Origin: Clostridia bacterium
GTDB taxonomy: Bacteria; Bacillota; Clostridia; Oscillospirales; CAG-382
Length of the DNA: 50,664 bases
Assembly: GCA_017563195.1 (NCBI GenBank)
Contig: JAFXDO010000065.1
Location: 1 to 50,664 of the forward strand
Direction of reading: 5' to 3'
This document shows, piece by piece, positions 40,956 through 49,134 of the stretch. The notes under the pieces are model-generated. The model was not told the origin of the DNA, searched no databases, and saw only the letters and a program-made list of their open reading frames with translations. The position numbers and the translations under genes were made by a program. Every line of letters begins with the position of its first letter. The first letter of the stretch is position 1.

Positions 40956-42185
40956 TCAAAGCGGTCTGCCGACTTTAGCTTCGATTTTCGGAAACACAAC
41001 GTAATGTAATTGACACGCAAGTCGGCTTATTTGCCAATTCAATACGGCTTCTCCGCTTCCGAGAGAGTTCGGAAAGTTCTCGTAAGTTATGGGCGCACCA
41101 ATAAGCTTCAAGAACTCTCCTTTGGCACCGATTGATGCAATGAAGCCTTTCATGTTTTCGGCATAAGGTTTTCCCACAAAATACATAATGAGCATAGACG
41201 CATCTTTCAAAAGTTCAAATCTTATATTCGCGTACAGCTCATCATTGAACCAACGATACCAAGATATGCCTTCATCAAGCGTTTCAAATCCTTTTTCGTA
41301 AAGCAGCTTCGAAAAATGATCATTTATAAGTTTTTGCGCTATTTCTTTTGTGTTTACCGAAGGATCAATCTCTACCGGGCTGTCGTTAGGAAACGGAATA
41401 TATTCTACTCCTTCAACCTTCTTTACAGTATCCGGTATCGATAATTGATAGTCTTCTGCAGTTCTGATTTCTTTAAGCGTGGATTCAGCGATATATTCAT
41501 CGGTTATCATAGGCTCGACTTCAACATTTTTGAACAAAGCCTTAAAATTGGATTTTAAATACTGAATGTTCTCGCTTTCAATTCTTTGCAGGCATTTCCC
41601 TACGCAAGACATATCTTTCGTCTCCACCGACTTGCGAATACTTCTCCAAAAATCATGTTCTTCGTCCGAGCCCTCTTGATATTTAATGAACGTTATTCCG
41701 CGGAAAACCATAGAGATACCGTAATAGGCATCTGCATCTGCGCGCAGATATGCACTTGCGGCTTTTATCGACCAGTCGCGTATACATACTATATCCGACA
41801 AGCTATTGATGCTATTGAAGTACGGAAGGATTATCATATCAAGTGCATAGCTATAATAATCAACCAAATCTTGACCATGTAAATAAACGGTAGTTGAAGA
41901 CGGTTTTTTCAGCAATAACTTATTATTGGCGAAGGGATAATAATTACGGGCAACTTCGCAATAACACAAATCGTGAAAATAGCTTCCGCGGTTCTTTTTT
42001 AATGAATATAATAACCTACAACAAAGCGGTTGAACGCGAAATCTAATGTCATCATCATCAAAATACAGAGAAAATAGAAAGCCGTTCTTGCCTATACGAT
42101 GCCACTCTACACCTTTGTTTTTTGCTACAAAGCCTTCTTTTTTCAGTCGTTCACCAAACAATTCTTTGAGCGGTAACTTTACCAT
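40956..42185 (-). CDS. Two-module DUF4304-like protein, putative immunity
   Basis: 409 aa, soluble. Seen: two regions of similar design, at about 8-60 (LFGERLKKEGFVAKNKGVEW, HRIGKNGFLFSLYF) and at about 290-340 (HFSKLLYEKGFETLDEGISW, YRWFNDELYANIRFE). Both follow the pattern 'GF..K....W.R..N.....I.F' of DUF4304-type immunity proteins. The tandem arrangement suggests internal duplication. AGGTG lies upstream. It lies between palindromes B and C, with only about 20 bases of rhs sequence left beside it. Family from recall, moderate. Confidence 0.6.
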   Translation of the reverse strand: MVKLPLKELFGERLKKEGFVAKNKGVEWHRIGKNGFLFSLYFDDDDIRFRVQPLCCRLLYSLKKNRGSYFHDLCYCEVARNYYPFANNKLLLKKPSSTTVYLHGQDLVDYYSYALDMIILPYFNSINSLSDIVCIRDWSIKAASAYLRADADAYYGISMVFRGITFIKYQEGSDEEHDFWRSIRKSVETKDMSCVGKCLQRIESENIQYLKSNFKALFKNVEVEPMITDEYIAESTLKEIRTAEDYQLSIPDTVKKVEGVEYIPFPNDSPVEIDPSVNTKEIAQKLINDHFSKLLYEKGFETLDEGISWYRWFNDELYANIRFELLKDASMLIMYFVGKPYAENMKGFIASIGAKGEFLKLIGAPITYENFPNSLGSGEAVLNWQISRLACQLHYVVFPKIEAKVGRPL

Positions 42186-42275
42186 ATAAATCGCACACCT
42201 CTATTCTTCGCAATATCCCCCTTACAAACGGGCATCGAGCTCGCGTTTCAAACGTACGCCGTGACGGTTCATCGT

Positions 42276-42310
42276 CCCTCTCGGCGAATCGCTTGCTCAT
42301 CGCCGAGGGG
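42276..42310. repeat. Junction palindrome, copy C (loop inverted)
   Basis: CCCTCTCGGCG, loop AATCGCTTGCTCAT, CGCCGAGGGG. The stem matches the other copies, but the loop is the reverse complement of the loop in A, B and D. The flank ACGCCGTGACGGTTCATCGT is kept, followed by almost no Rhs sequence. Confidence 0.8.
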
Positions 42311-42406
42311 CTTTGTTCAGGTGCCGAATCTCACCGGCTCCAATTGCCGAGAGAAACATATCTCCTCGTAAAAACATACAACTTCGTGCGGGTATTAGTG
42401 ACCCAA

Positions 42407-42757
42407 CTAACAATCTGCGTTGAGCAATTTTTTCAGTTTGTTGTTATCTGTTATGACAAAATCAACGTAATGCGATTCGCCATTCAGCAGTATATACTGT
42501 TCGATATACGCCTCGGCTTTTTGCACAGCGCACTCACAGTTTTCATCGTAGGTTTTCTCGTTGTTAAAATTATAATGCCAAGAACAATACGTATGCTTAA
42601 ATTTTTCGTTGATTATATCACCGCCAAGAATCAATCGTTTCGAAAGGGCACATTCGCCAATTATCATCTTTGCGTCCTTAATCGACCAGATTCTTTGGTT
42701 TCCATTATTGAACGAATGAGATTTAGAATATATTTCGTCTTTCAAAAAGCTCCACAT
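42407..42757 (-). CDS. Putative immunity protein, Imm40-like
   Basis: 116 aa, soluble. Seen: LILGGDIINEKF in the middle, WHYNF a little later, then an acidic helix CAVQKAEAYIEQYILLNG and strand SHYVDFVI. This order resembles the Imm40 immunity family; the name is from recall and uncertain. GGAGT lies eight bases before the ATG and overlaps the stop of an Rhs fragment. The toxin tip that should precede it is deleted to its last few residues, so it is an orphan immunity gene. Confidence 0.6.
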   Translation of the reverse strand: MWSFLKDEIYSKSHSFNNGNQRIWSIKDAKMIIGECALSKRLILGGDIINEKFKHTYCSWHYNFNNEKTYDENCECAVQKAEAYIEQYILLNGESHYVDFVITDNNKLKKLLNADC

Positions 42758-42762
42758 GACTT

Positions 42763-43098
42763 TTACTCCATTTCGAAAAATCTATGATTGCAAACGCCGT
42801 TGCTATCTACAATCCGGCGGACGTTGTTCGCATTCCGGACGTAGGTGAGCAGCTTTGTGACGTTATCGTAATTATACGACGTGGTCTTGCCGAGCTCGTT
42901 TACGGTGGACACGAGATAGTTACCGTCTGCAGAATAGGCTGCAGAAGAGGTTATTTTAAGGTTACTGCCCGACGCGGAAAGCGCTACGCTTGTCGTATTG
43001 CCGTAGCGGTCGTATTCGTAATCGGCGGTCTGGGTCGAGTCGCCGAGGGGGGATTTGTTGTTGATGTCCGTGTTTGTACGCCCAAATTGTGATAACCG
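42763..43098 (-). pseudogene. Rhs fragment from the middle of the YD region, fused to a toxin end
   Basis: One open frame of about 110 codons: GDSTQTADYEYDRYGNTT, LSASGSNLKITSSAAYSADG, LVSTVNELGKTTSYNYDN, LLTYVRNANN, then RRIVDSNGVCNHRFFEME and stop. YD-repeat sequence from well upstream of the usual core is joined directly to a few residues before the immunity gene. A half copy of the junction palindrome (CGCCGAGGGGGG) lies at about 43050. Deletion product. Confidence 0.75.
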
Positions 43099-43115
43099 CG
43101 CAACAATTCATTGGA

Positions 43116-43715
43116 TCACTTATTCTGCTTGAGCGCACTCACTCTTGCAATTATCCCATCACACTCCTGAATTAAATCAGCCTCTTTTTCGCTCACACAA
43201 TTGTAAAAAGCCTTTGCTGTTTCAAAATCGCCAAACAGCCCGTGCTCATTAAGTTTTTCTGCATAATGCAGGTATTTCGGGGTGTGTAAGACTTCATAAA
43301 AAGAAGTATCGCTCAAATCTATGCTAACAACTTCATACCCTATTTGCTCCAACTCGGGAAGTTCTCCTCGCCACAGCGGATATCTATATGTTGATTCAAT
43401 AAAGAATGTCCTTGTATGTATATTCAATTCTTCGCATCGCTCAATGTACTCGTTATATTGCTCAATGCAAGTTATAACCCACAGTGGATTAACTTTGCCG
43501 TCTCTATAGCAATCTCTATATACGCTATATTCGCCCTCATAAAACTTTTTACTGAGCGATTGTGAAATATGGTCGTGTGTTCGACACAGAGGATCATCAA
43601 TATAACGCGACAACCCGTCATATTTTCGACCATTTGAGGAGAGTACTTCATCGAATGTCGAACAAACCATTTCAAACGAAGTATCTTGTACTAAAATACC
43701 GTTTGGATATAACAT
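43116..43715 (-). CDS. Putative immunity protein
   Basis: 199 aa, soluble, not recognised. Seen: an aromatic-rich body (YRDCYRDGKVNPLWVI, then RTFFIESTYRYPLWRGELPE) and a helical end with EKLNEHGLFGDFETAKAFYN, a pattern also found in the fragment at 37353. AAGGTGATG lies before the ATG, and the upstream neighbour is an Rhs fragment with a tip. Intact, while the tip is frameshifted. Confidence 0.6.
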   Translation of the reverse strand: MLYPNGILVQDTSFEMVCSTFDEVLSSNGRKYDGLSRYIDDPLCRTHDHISQSLSKKFYEGEYSVYRDCYRDGKVNPLWVITCIEQYNEYIERCEELNIHTRTFFIESTYRYPLWRGELPELEQIGYEVVSIDLSDTSFYEVLHTPKYLHYAEKLNEHGLFGDFETAKAFYNCVSEKEADLIQECDGIIARVSALKQNK

Positions 43716-43785
43716 TTCATCACCTTTATCATATCTTTTTAGTTATCGGCAACCTCAATATGCACGCCAAATATCTTAACATGCC

Positions 43786-44126
43786 TTATGTTCGCCCACC
43801 GACCGGTCTGTTCGCATACGGGACTATGAATTTCGTGGCAACTATTTCCCATGGAAACACCGCATCGCTCACAAGCGCGCTTGATTGAATAGACTCTCTG
43901 CTTCTGCTGAGCTTATTACTTTACCTTTCAACGAGTTGGCGCGTGATCTTATCGGTCCGCGCGGATCTATATCGCAATCATTATGCACCAAAGATGCGAG
44001 CGTTCCTGTTGTGGTTAATACCTTACCCCACGCGTCGTAGGTGATTGCAGTACCGTTATAGTTGGTAAGCATATCTCCCCACGTGGAATCGCCGTTACCG
44101 TAGGTGAGCTTTTCGAGTGTGTATGC
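43786..44126 (-). pseudogene. Rhs fragment with frameshifted tip
   Basis: AYTLEKLTYGNGDSTWGDML, TAITYDAWGKVLTTTGTLAS, then, with the core deleted, LVHNDCDIDPRGPIRSRANS and KGKVISSAEAESLFNQA. Near 43880 the frame shifts by one base and continues LVSDAVFPWEIVATKF, IVPYANRPVGGRT to the stop at 43786. Restoring the shift gives a tip of about 60 residues. Confidence 0.65.
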
Positions 44127-44156
44127 CTCTCGACACAGTTTCAGCTGTGTCGAGAG
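44127..44156. repeat. Perfect hairpin at an Rhs cassette junction
   Basis: CTCTCGACACAG, loop TTTCAG, CTGTGTCGAGAG: 12 paired bases with no T tract. Different in sequence from the CCCCTCGGCG palindromes, but at the equivalent place, just upstream of an Rhs fragment. Confidence 0.7.
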
Positions 44157-44193
44157 TGCACTACAACAAATTAAACGTTGACTTTAAAACGGA

Positions 44194-44763
44194 TTATGCG
44201 CCAATTACTAATGCCCTGCCGGATTTTTCTCTGATTTGATTTATCAACCTATCGTTATTCTCAAGTTTTCCCAAGTATATATCATGATAATAATGAGTCG
44301 AGCTACCATTAGTAGTTTCTCCCCAATATACGTCATTGTCGTTTGCGACAAACAAATCATACTCTGCCAATTCTGTATAAGTTACGGTTTTACTATCCGA
44401 AAATGCACTGGTTTTGATGATAAGACGATCATCTTCCGCTGTAACATATCCTACTGATGCAAACGACAACAGAAAAAACGCAACACAAATTAGCAATACG
44501 CAAAATTTATATCTTGGTATTTTGCTTGTTTCAACACAAGGTTTTTTCAAAATGACTTTTTCAAACCATCTTAAAATTTCCGTTCCAAATAAACAGAAAT
44601 TAACAAATAGAGTAACTTCAAGCGTTGAAATAATATTATTGACGCCGTATGCATAAGTCTCGTTTGTCAAATACAACCCATCCCATTTGTTGGGTAAATA
44701 TGATGGCACGATAGCAACAAATGCAATACATAAAAGTATTCTTATTCTGACCGTTTTTCTCAT
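44194..44763 (-). CDS. Membrane protein, putative immunity
   Basis: 189 aa, not recognised. Seen: an N-terminal helix (RILLCIAFVAIVPSYL), a second near residues 44-62 (IISTLEVTLFVNFCLFG), a third near 86-106 (FCVLLICVAFFLLSFASVGY) and a C-terminal soluble domain of about 80 residues with TAEDDRLIIKTSAFSDSKTV, VYWGETTNGSSTHYYHDIYL. AGGAGT precedes the ATG, which overlaps the stop of a short upstream remnant (ATGA). Position in the array suggests immunity. Confidence 0.6.
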   Translation of the reverse strand: MRKTVRIRILLCIAFVAIVPSYLPNKWDGLYLTNETYAYGVNNIISTLEVTLFVNFCLFGTEILRWFEKVILKKPCVETSKIPRYKFCVLLICVAFFLLSFASVGYVTAEDDRLIIKTSAFSDSKTVTYTELAEYDLFVANDNDVYWGETTNGSSTHYYHDIYLGKLENNDRLINQIREKSGRALVIGA

Positions 44764-44873
44764 TCACGACACTCCTTAACAGCTATAGTGGTCGAAACTG
44801 GGCCTTCAGCAGTGAAAATATCAAGAGAAAGCCACTCGAGTTGATTTCCATTTTCAACCTCCTCGCCACTCAG
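44762..44873 (-). pseudogene. Remnant of a cassette gene
   Basis: A frame of about 37 codons (EEVENGNQLEWLSLDIFTAE, GPVSTTIAVKECRE) ends at a TGA overlapping the next start. It begins at a stop with no start of its own. It looks like the end of an immunity-type protein. The gap 44874-44971 shows nothing else. Confidence 0.4.
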
Positions 44874-44971
44874 TCACACCATAAATTACAACGCCTTAGT
44901 TACTCGCTTGAATAAGCAATTGCTCGTTTAGTAGGCATAAATATAATCGGCACTCATATACGCTTCTAAAC

Positions 44972-45367
44972 TTAACACTTGTGGTTGCTATCAGTTTCTA
45001 CAATAACCTCTTCGCAAACAATATGCAATTCATCTCCGGAAATCATTTGAAACAGTAGATAGAATGAACCTTCACTAAATTCAGTGCGAGTTGATATATA
45101 AGTATACAAATACGAATAGTCATCTTCCATCGTAAGAGAATTCACAGTACTACTACAACCGAATTCTGCGCATTTTATTGCCAAAGCAACTTTCATGCTA
45201 CGAAAAGTCATATTAATTTTGAATCGAAAAATCGGATTATACAATTCAATTTGAACACTATCGTCGTTGCAACCGTACTCGACTTTTTCTAATATAGCAT
45301 CATGAACGCAGCTATTGTATAAATATTCTTTCAGTTCGTTGCGGTTGTTTTTATCAAATCGTTTCAT
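44972..45367 (-). CDS. Small soluble protein, putative immunity
   Basis: 131 aa, not recognised. Seen: YLYNSCVHDAILEKVEYG, a 'HDA.I..V.Y' start common among small clostridial immunity-like proteins, then beta strands and an acidic end. GGGGT lies before the ATG. One of three consecutive intact genes (with 45452 and 46283) with no Rhs fragment between them. Confidence 0.55.
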   Translation of the reverse strand: MKRFDKNNRNELKEYLYNSCVHDAILEKVEYGCNDDSVQIELYNPIFRFKINMTFRSMKVALAIKCAEFGCSSTVNSLTMEDDYSYLYTYISTRTEFSEGSFYLLFQMISGDELHIVCEEVIVETDSNHKC

Positions 45368-45451
45368 AATCTACCCCTTCATTGCCCGAAAGGAAAATAA
45401 TATATTGAAAACGGCTCCGGTACATCATCACCCGGAAGACGCAAAACCAAA

Positions 45452-46213
45452 CTAACTGCCCAAAACCCTTTGAATATCACCGTAAGTCAAAACATAATCT
45501 TTTACGAATTGCTCTTCACCGTTCTCGATTTTGAAAATTTTCATACAAAGTCGAAAATCCTCGGTGATATCAGATTGTTTGACAACGGCATATCGCTTAT
45601 CGGGAAAAGGTCGCATCGAGCTGAAATCATATTCCTTGGTACCGACTAACGTTCCTTTTTCTTTTAAATATACGTATTCTCCAACGTCGCGTCCGGCGAA
45701 TTGTTCTATTGCAAATATCCTCGTATCGGAAGAATCCTCGGAAATCTCGACGCGCATATCAAACGAATAATTGGGAACTCGCACCGCTACAAGCAAATGC
45801 TCGCCGATTTTCACAATATGGCTCTTCTCAGCCACTTCAAAACCTTTATCGCCCTCGTCATCAAGAATGCCGTAAAGCTCATAATTTTCGCAAGGAATAT
45901 ACGTCCATGTTCCATCCACACAGTATCCATACATCGTCTGTAGCGCCGTTCTCCCGTTGAATGTAAGCTCATCCAGTCTGCATTCGCGTTCTACGAATTT
46001 GACGTCGATATCGGTAATCTCACCCGACAGTTCGGGGGTTATCGTACCTTCAGTCGGGCGATTTTTATCAAAGGCGTGCTCGCGCATATATTTGTATGAA
46101 AACACCAAGGTAGCAAATACGAGCGCAATCACCAAAACTGCAGATACGAGTATAACCAACAGCTTATGCTTCTTGAAAAACATTTCGAGCTTTATAGTAG
46201 TCAGTTTTTTCAT
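45452..46213 (-). CDS. Single-span membrane protein with large external domain, putative immunity
   Basis: 253 aa, not recognised. Seen: one N-terminal helix (about 19-39, LVILVSAVLVIALVFATLVF), then about 210 residues of mainly beta-type sequence (TWTYIPCENYELYGILDDE, HLLVAVRVPNYSFDMRVEIS, EYVYLKEKGTLVGTKEYD). GAGGTG precedes the ATG. The external domain could intercept a toxin at the surface (speculative). Confidence 0.55.
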   Translation of the reverse strand: MKKLTTIKLEMFFKKHKLLVILVSAVLVIALVFATLVFSYKYMREHAFDKNRPTEGTITPELSGEITDIDVKFVERECRLDELTFNGRTALQTMYGYCVDGTWTYIPCENYELYGILDDEGDKGFEVAEKSHIVKIGEHLLVAVRVPNYSFDMRVEISEDSSDTRIFAIEQFAGRDVGEYVYLKEKGTLVGTKEYDFSSMRPFPDKRYAVVKQSDITEDFRLCMKIFKIENGEEQFVKDYVLTYGDIQRVLGS

Positions 46214-46282
46214 GATTCACCTCATAAAATACCAAATTCGGGAATACCGACTAGATTATAGCGTTGTCCTGTCAAGCGACCT

Positions 46283-47080
46283 TTAATATTGCGTCAATTG
46301 ATCATAAGCCTTAGGATACTTGCTTGCAAGATATTCTCGCATTGCTTTTTCGTTTGCTTCGATCATTTTATCGAAATAATCGAAATCTTCTGCATACAGC
46401 AAATACAACTGCATCGTGTATTCCGCCAAGGAATCGGAATGAGATTCCTTTACGCACTCCGGTTGTTTGAAAGGACCGGGAGTCTCGAATTCCTTCAGGC
46501 AGCGTTCAAGGTGGGATACCTTGTATTCCAAGTATTTTTTAACGTACGAGAAATCCCGTGATTTCAATGCCATATAATATCTGTAGGGGTTCATCAGCAG
46601 GCGTTCTTGCAACGGCTTTGCCATATCGCTCATCCCGTTCAGCTTGAGCTTTTCCTTTCTGTTGAGATCAAGCAGTTCTTCAAGCTTAGTAGATTCCGTT
46701 AATGCCGATTGGGTATCGATGCATCTTTCGAAGAAGGGAATCACGTGCGAATCGATGGCTTCAGATATGGATTCAATACATTTTTCCTTGCTTTCGTCGG
46801 AAAAAGGATCAAATTCCCAACAAAACCAACCTTCACATTTTCCGACGATAAATCCGTCCACCTCGTACGCGCCGGCGTCCAAATTAATCGGCGGTCTTGC
46901 GCATAGCGGAAATACCCCGAAATCCACAGTACAGGTGTGCCCGTCTCTGAAACGCTTGAACGAAAAAGACTGTATAATGTCGCCCTTGACTCTGATAAAC
47001 GAAGACTTGCTTTTAACAAAGCCGAGCGGTTGATATTTTTGCTTGCATACACGATTGAAAATCAAAGAAACACTTTTCAT
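46283..47080 (-). CDS. DUF4304-like protein, putative immunity
   Basis: 265 aa, soluble. Seen: an N-terminal module KYQPLGFVKSKSSFIRVKGD, IIQSFSFKRFRDGHTCTVDF, matching the DUF4304 pattern (GF.K....F.R...DI.Q...), then a helical half rich in Glu and Lys. GAGGTG precedes the ATG. Second member of this type in the array (see 40956). Starts about 45 bp after the lipoprotein gene. Confidence 0.65.
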   Translation of the reverse strand: MKSVSLIFNRVCKQKYQPLGFVKSKSSFIRVKGDIIQSFSFKRFRDGHTCTVDFGVFPLCARPPINLDAGAYEVDGFIVGKCEGWFCWEFDPFSDESKEKCIESISEAIDSHVIPFFERCIDTQSALTESTKLEELLDLNRKEKLKLNGMSDMAKPLQERLLMNPYRYYMALKSRDFSYVKKYLEYKVSHLERCLKEFETPGPFKQPECVKESHSDSLAEYTMQLYLLYAEDFDYFDKMIEANEKAMREYLASKYPKAYDQLTQY

Positions 47081-47125
47081 ACAGCACCTCGAAATATTAC
47101 AAAATCACGCAGGCACCACCGAATG

Positions 47126-47809
47126 CTAACCCAACGGTACTATAACGTAGTCACCAATTGAGTTCGGAACAGGAAATATAACGTTGATCTTGCCGTCGGA
47201 AACAAACGAAAACGACGCACCGTATCCCGTATCACATTTTGCGAACATCTCCAACAACTCGTCATCGGAAAAACGCGATATATATTCCTGTACTTCGTCC
47301 GTAAGTGCATTTGCACAGCTTTCGCGGAACGATATCGCAAAGTCTGCATCGAGACCGACAAAATCCGACAATCCCATCACATCGCCCGAATACGCTACGT
47401 TAACCGAAAATGAAAAATCCGTAGGATAGACGGCGTCCTTCGGCGCAACGGAACCGTAATACACGATACTCACGAAATCGGATGAACGCATTATTTCATA
47501 ATCTAACGACAGATCGGAGACGTCAATATAATCGCTTTTCAAAGCATCCAAATACTCTTCTGTTTTTTTAAAAACGATTTGATTAAGTGCAGTGCAATCC
47601 TTGTCCTCGCTTTCTAAATAAGGGCATTTCACAAGGATTATTTCTTCATACACTTCACCGTCATCGGTCGCTTCCGAAATTTCCGAGCAAGACAATTCTA
47701 TCGACTCATTTTGAATGGTCGACGTTATGCTTGATACATCGTCTGACGCTTCCGCACATCCGCAGAAAAACAGGCATAACAGTGTAATTGAAACAACAAT
47801 TTTTTTCAT
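47126..47809 (-). CDS. Lipoprotein with RsiV/DUF3298-like domain, putative immunity
   Basis: 227 aa. Seen: signal peptide MKKIVVSITLLCLFFCGC with Cys18 as lipid anchor, a Ser/Glu linker, then a domain with IILVKCPYLESED, YPTDFSFSVNVAYSGDVMGL, SFVSDGKINVIFPVPNSIGD, the strand pattern of RsiV/PdaC-type (DUF3298) domains. The start at 47809 is set by the signal peptide; frames extend further upstream through the tip gene. It begins about ten bases after the tip stop. A surface immunity role is inference. Confidence 0.6.
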   Translation of the reverse strand: MKKIVVSITLLCLFFCGCAEASDDVSSITSTIQNESIELSCSEISEATDDGEVYEEIILVKCPYLESEDKDCTALNQIVFKKTEEYLDALKSDYIDVSDLSLDYEIMRSSDFVSIVYYGSVAPKDAVYPTDFSFSVNVAYSGDVMGLSDFVGLDADFAISFRESCANALTDEVQEYISRFSDDELLEMFAKCDTGYGASFSFVSDGKINVIFPVPNSIGDYVIVPLG

Positions 47810-47819
47810 ATAAATCATC

Positions 47820-48373
47820 TCAGGTGAATATTTCCAAAAACTCTTCATAAATTTCATTTCGTTCTTCCCAAGTAGAATATGAACCTTTGATGAGTTCAGC
47901 GGCGTTTTGATAAGAAGTATCCTCAAATCCCAATATAGCAAGTTTAACCTGCATTACAAAGGTTGGAAATACATTATTTATCCACGTCTTTAAAGAACTG
48001 AAAATTTGAAGTTCTGTCAAAGATTCACCACTCGGGTCACAATACATCACAGGGTTATTGTTTCAATACGCGAACATATTGTACCCCTCGATGCCACCGT
48101 TTGCGCCGATGATGCCGTCGGCATTGATGAAACGCCCTACCGTCGGGTCGTAGTAACGTGACTGCAGGTAATAAAATCCAGTCTCAACGTCGTAGTAATA
48201 AGATCTGTATCTGAACGGGTTATACTGACCGAGAGTGGACGCCAAGGTGCCCGTCGTAGAAGCGCGTTACCCCACGCGTCGTAAGAATACTGAACAACGT
48301 AGTTGCCCGAGCCGTTATAGTTGGTAAGCATATCCCACCACGTTGTGTTGCCGTAGGTATACGCCGTGACGGT
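47820..48373 (-). pseudogene. Rhs core fragment with tip, broken by a frameshift and a stop
   Basis: Begins TVTAYTYGNTTWWDMLTNYN after a stop, then YNGSGNYVVQYSYDAWGN. The frame shifts near 48265 into GTLASTLGQYNPFRYRSYYY, LQSRYYDPTVGRFINADGII and GYNMFAY. At 48063-48065 TGA replaces the TGC (Cys) found in the intact copy (FAYCN), and the same frame goes on NNNPVMYCDPSGES into a tip of about 70 residues (LQIFSSLKTWINNVFPTFVM, YSTWEERNEIYEEFLEIFT). Only two small lesions separate it from an open cassette. Confidence 0.8.
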
Positions 48374-48380
48374 TCATCGT

Positions 48381-48417
48381 CCCCCTCAGCGATGAGCAAG
48401 CGGTTCGCCGAGGGGGG
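48381..48417. repeat. Junction palindrome, copy D
   Basis: CCCCCTCAGCG, loop ATGAGCAAGCGGTT, CGCCGAGGGGGG. Flanked on the Rhs side by ACGCCGTGACGGTTCATCGT. It marks the upstream end of the Rhs fragment at 47820-48373. Confidence 0.8.
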
Positions 48418-48531
48418 ATCGTCAAAAACGAAATAGCTCTTGCGTTAATATTCAGCGTGTACGAACTTATGGAAATGCCAAAATAAATCAGTTTGAAACA
48501 TCGAAACAATTTCCGTGTTTACACATTGAAT

Positions 48532-48660
48532 TTATGGCGCTTCTATAATTTCGATCGAGCCTACTATTAATTCTTCACCGTAAAACTTAATGCAAATTAA
48601 ATCTCCGTCATCTGCAAGATATTCGCATCATGCACCATACAAGTAAACTTGTATTTAGCA
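48532..48660 (-). pseudogene. Remnant of a cassette gene
   Basis: A frame of about 30 codons (CEYLADDGDLICIKFYGEEL, IVGSIEIIEAP) ends at 48532, and a second frame upstream adds KYKFTCMVHDAN. Probably one short protein end with a frameshift. No start and no partner. The rest of 48418-48675 shows nothing. Confidence 0.4.
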
Positions 48661-48675
48661 CTTGGTGTTAAACTG

Positions 48676-49125
48676 CTACTCAAAGGGAGAAACACCCCAC
48701 TCTTTATAGTACAGCTTATACTTTAAAAAAATTAACATCATTTCCTTTGTTTCTTTAATAATATCACGGATATTTTTATAGTTTCCGACAAATACAGACG
48801 GTCCAATAGCAATCATTCTACCATCGAAAAGTTTGTAGTCAAAAATACGCCAATCACCGTTAAAACTATTGGAAACTATTGTAAACAATGTTGCTGGCAA
48901 AAAACGAATACTATCTTGCTGATTATCAATCAAATAATATGCATTTTTACCATATATGAGTATTCCGTACACATCATATATTTGACGTGGGATAACAAAA
49001 GTTCCAACAATATCTTGACTATACACAATACTCATGTAATTGTTTTCATGTATAGTCTCAGACTGCTTAAAGGGAAGTACCAGAGGTTCGGGATATAATT
49101 GTCCTTCAATGCACTTAACTTTCAT
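48676..49125 (-). CDS. Putative immunity protein of the Rhs toxin
   Basis: 149 aa, soluble, not recognised. Seen: strand-rich N-terminal half (IVYSQDIVGTFVIPRQIYDV, YGILIYGKNAYYLID), then IFDYKLFDGRMIAIGPSVFV and a helical end KETKEMMLIFLKYKLYYKEW. It starts nine bases after the stop of the Rhs toxin on the same strand, the standard place of the cognate immunity gene. The ribosome binding site is modest (TAGGTTG). Confidence 0.7.
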   Translation of the reverse strand: MKVKCIEGQLYPEPLVLPFKQSETIHENNYMSIVYSQDIVGTFVIPRQIYDVYGILIYGKNAYYLIDNQQDSIRFLPATLFTIVSNSFNGDWRIFDYKLFDGRMIAIGPSVFVGNYKNIRDIIKETKEMMLIFLKYKLYYKEWGVSPFE

Positions 49126-49134
49126 TATTTCAAC

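Noticed and set aside
42784..43092. A 102-codon plus-strand frame with hydrophobic stretches
   Set aside because: The minus strand reads clear YD-repeat sequence over the same bases.
43562..43888. Plus-strand frames inside the Rhs array
   Set aside because: They are antisense to Rhs pieces or immunity-type genes that have proper ribosome sites on the minus strand.
37282..48417. The repeated palindromes as a CRISPR array
   Set aside because: Copies are kilobases apart and separated by genes, with no regular spacing or spacers.
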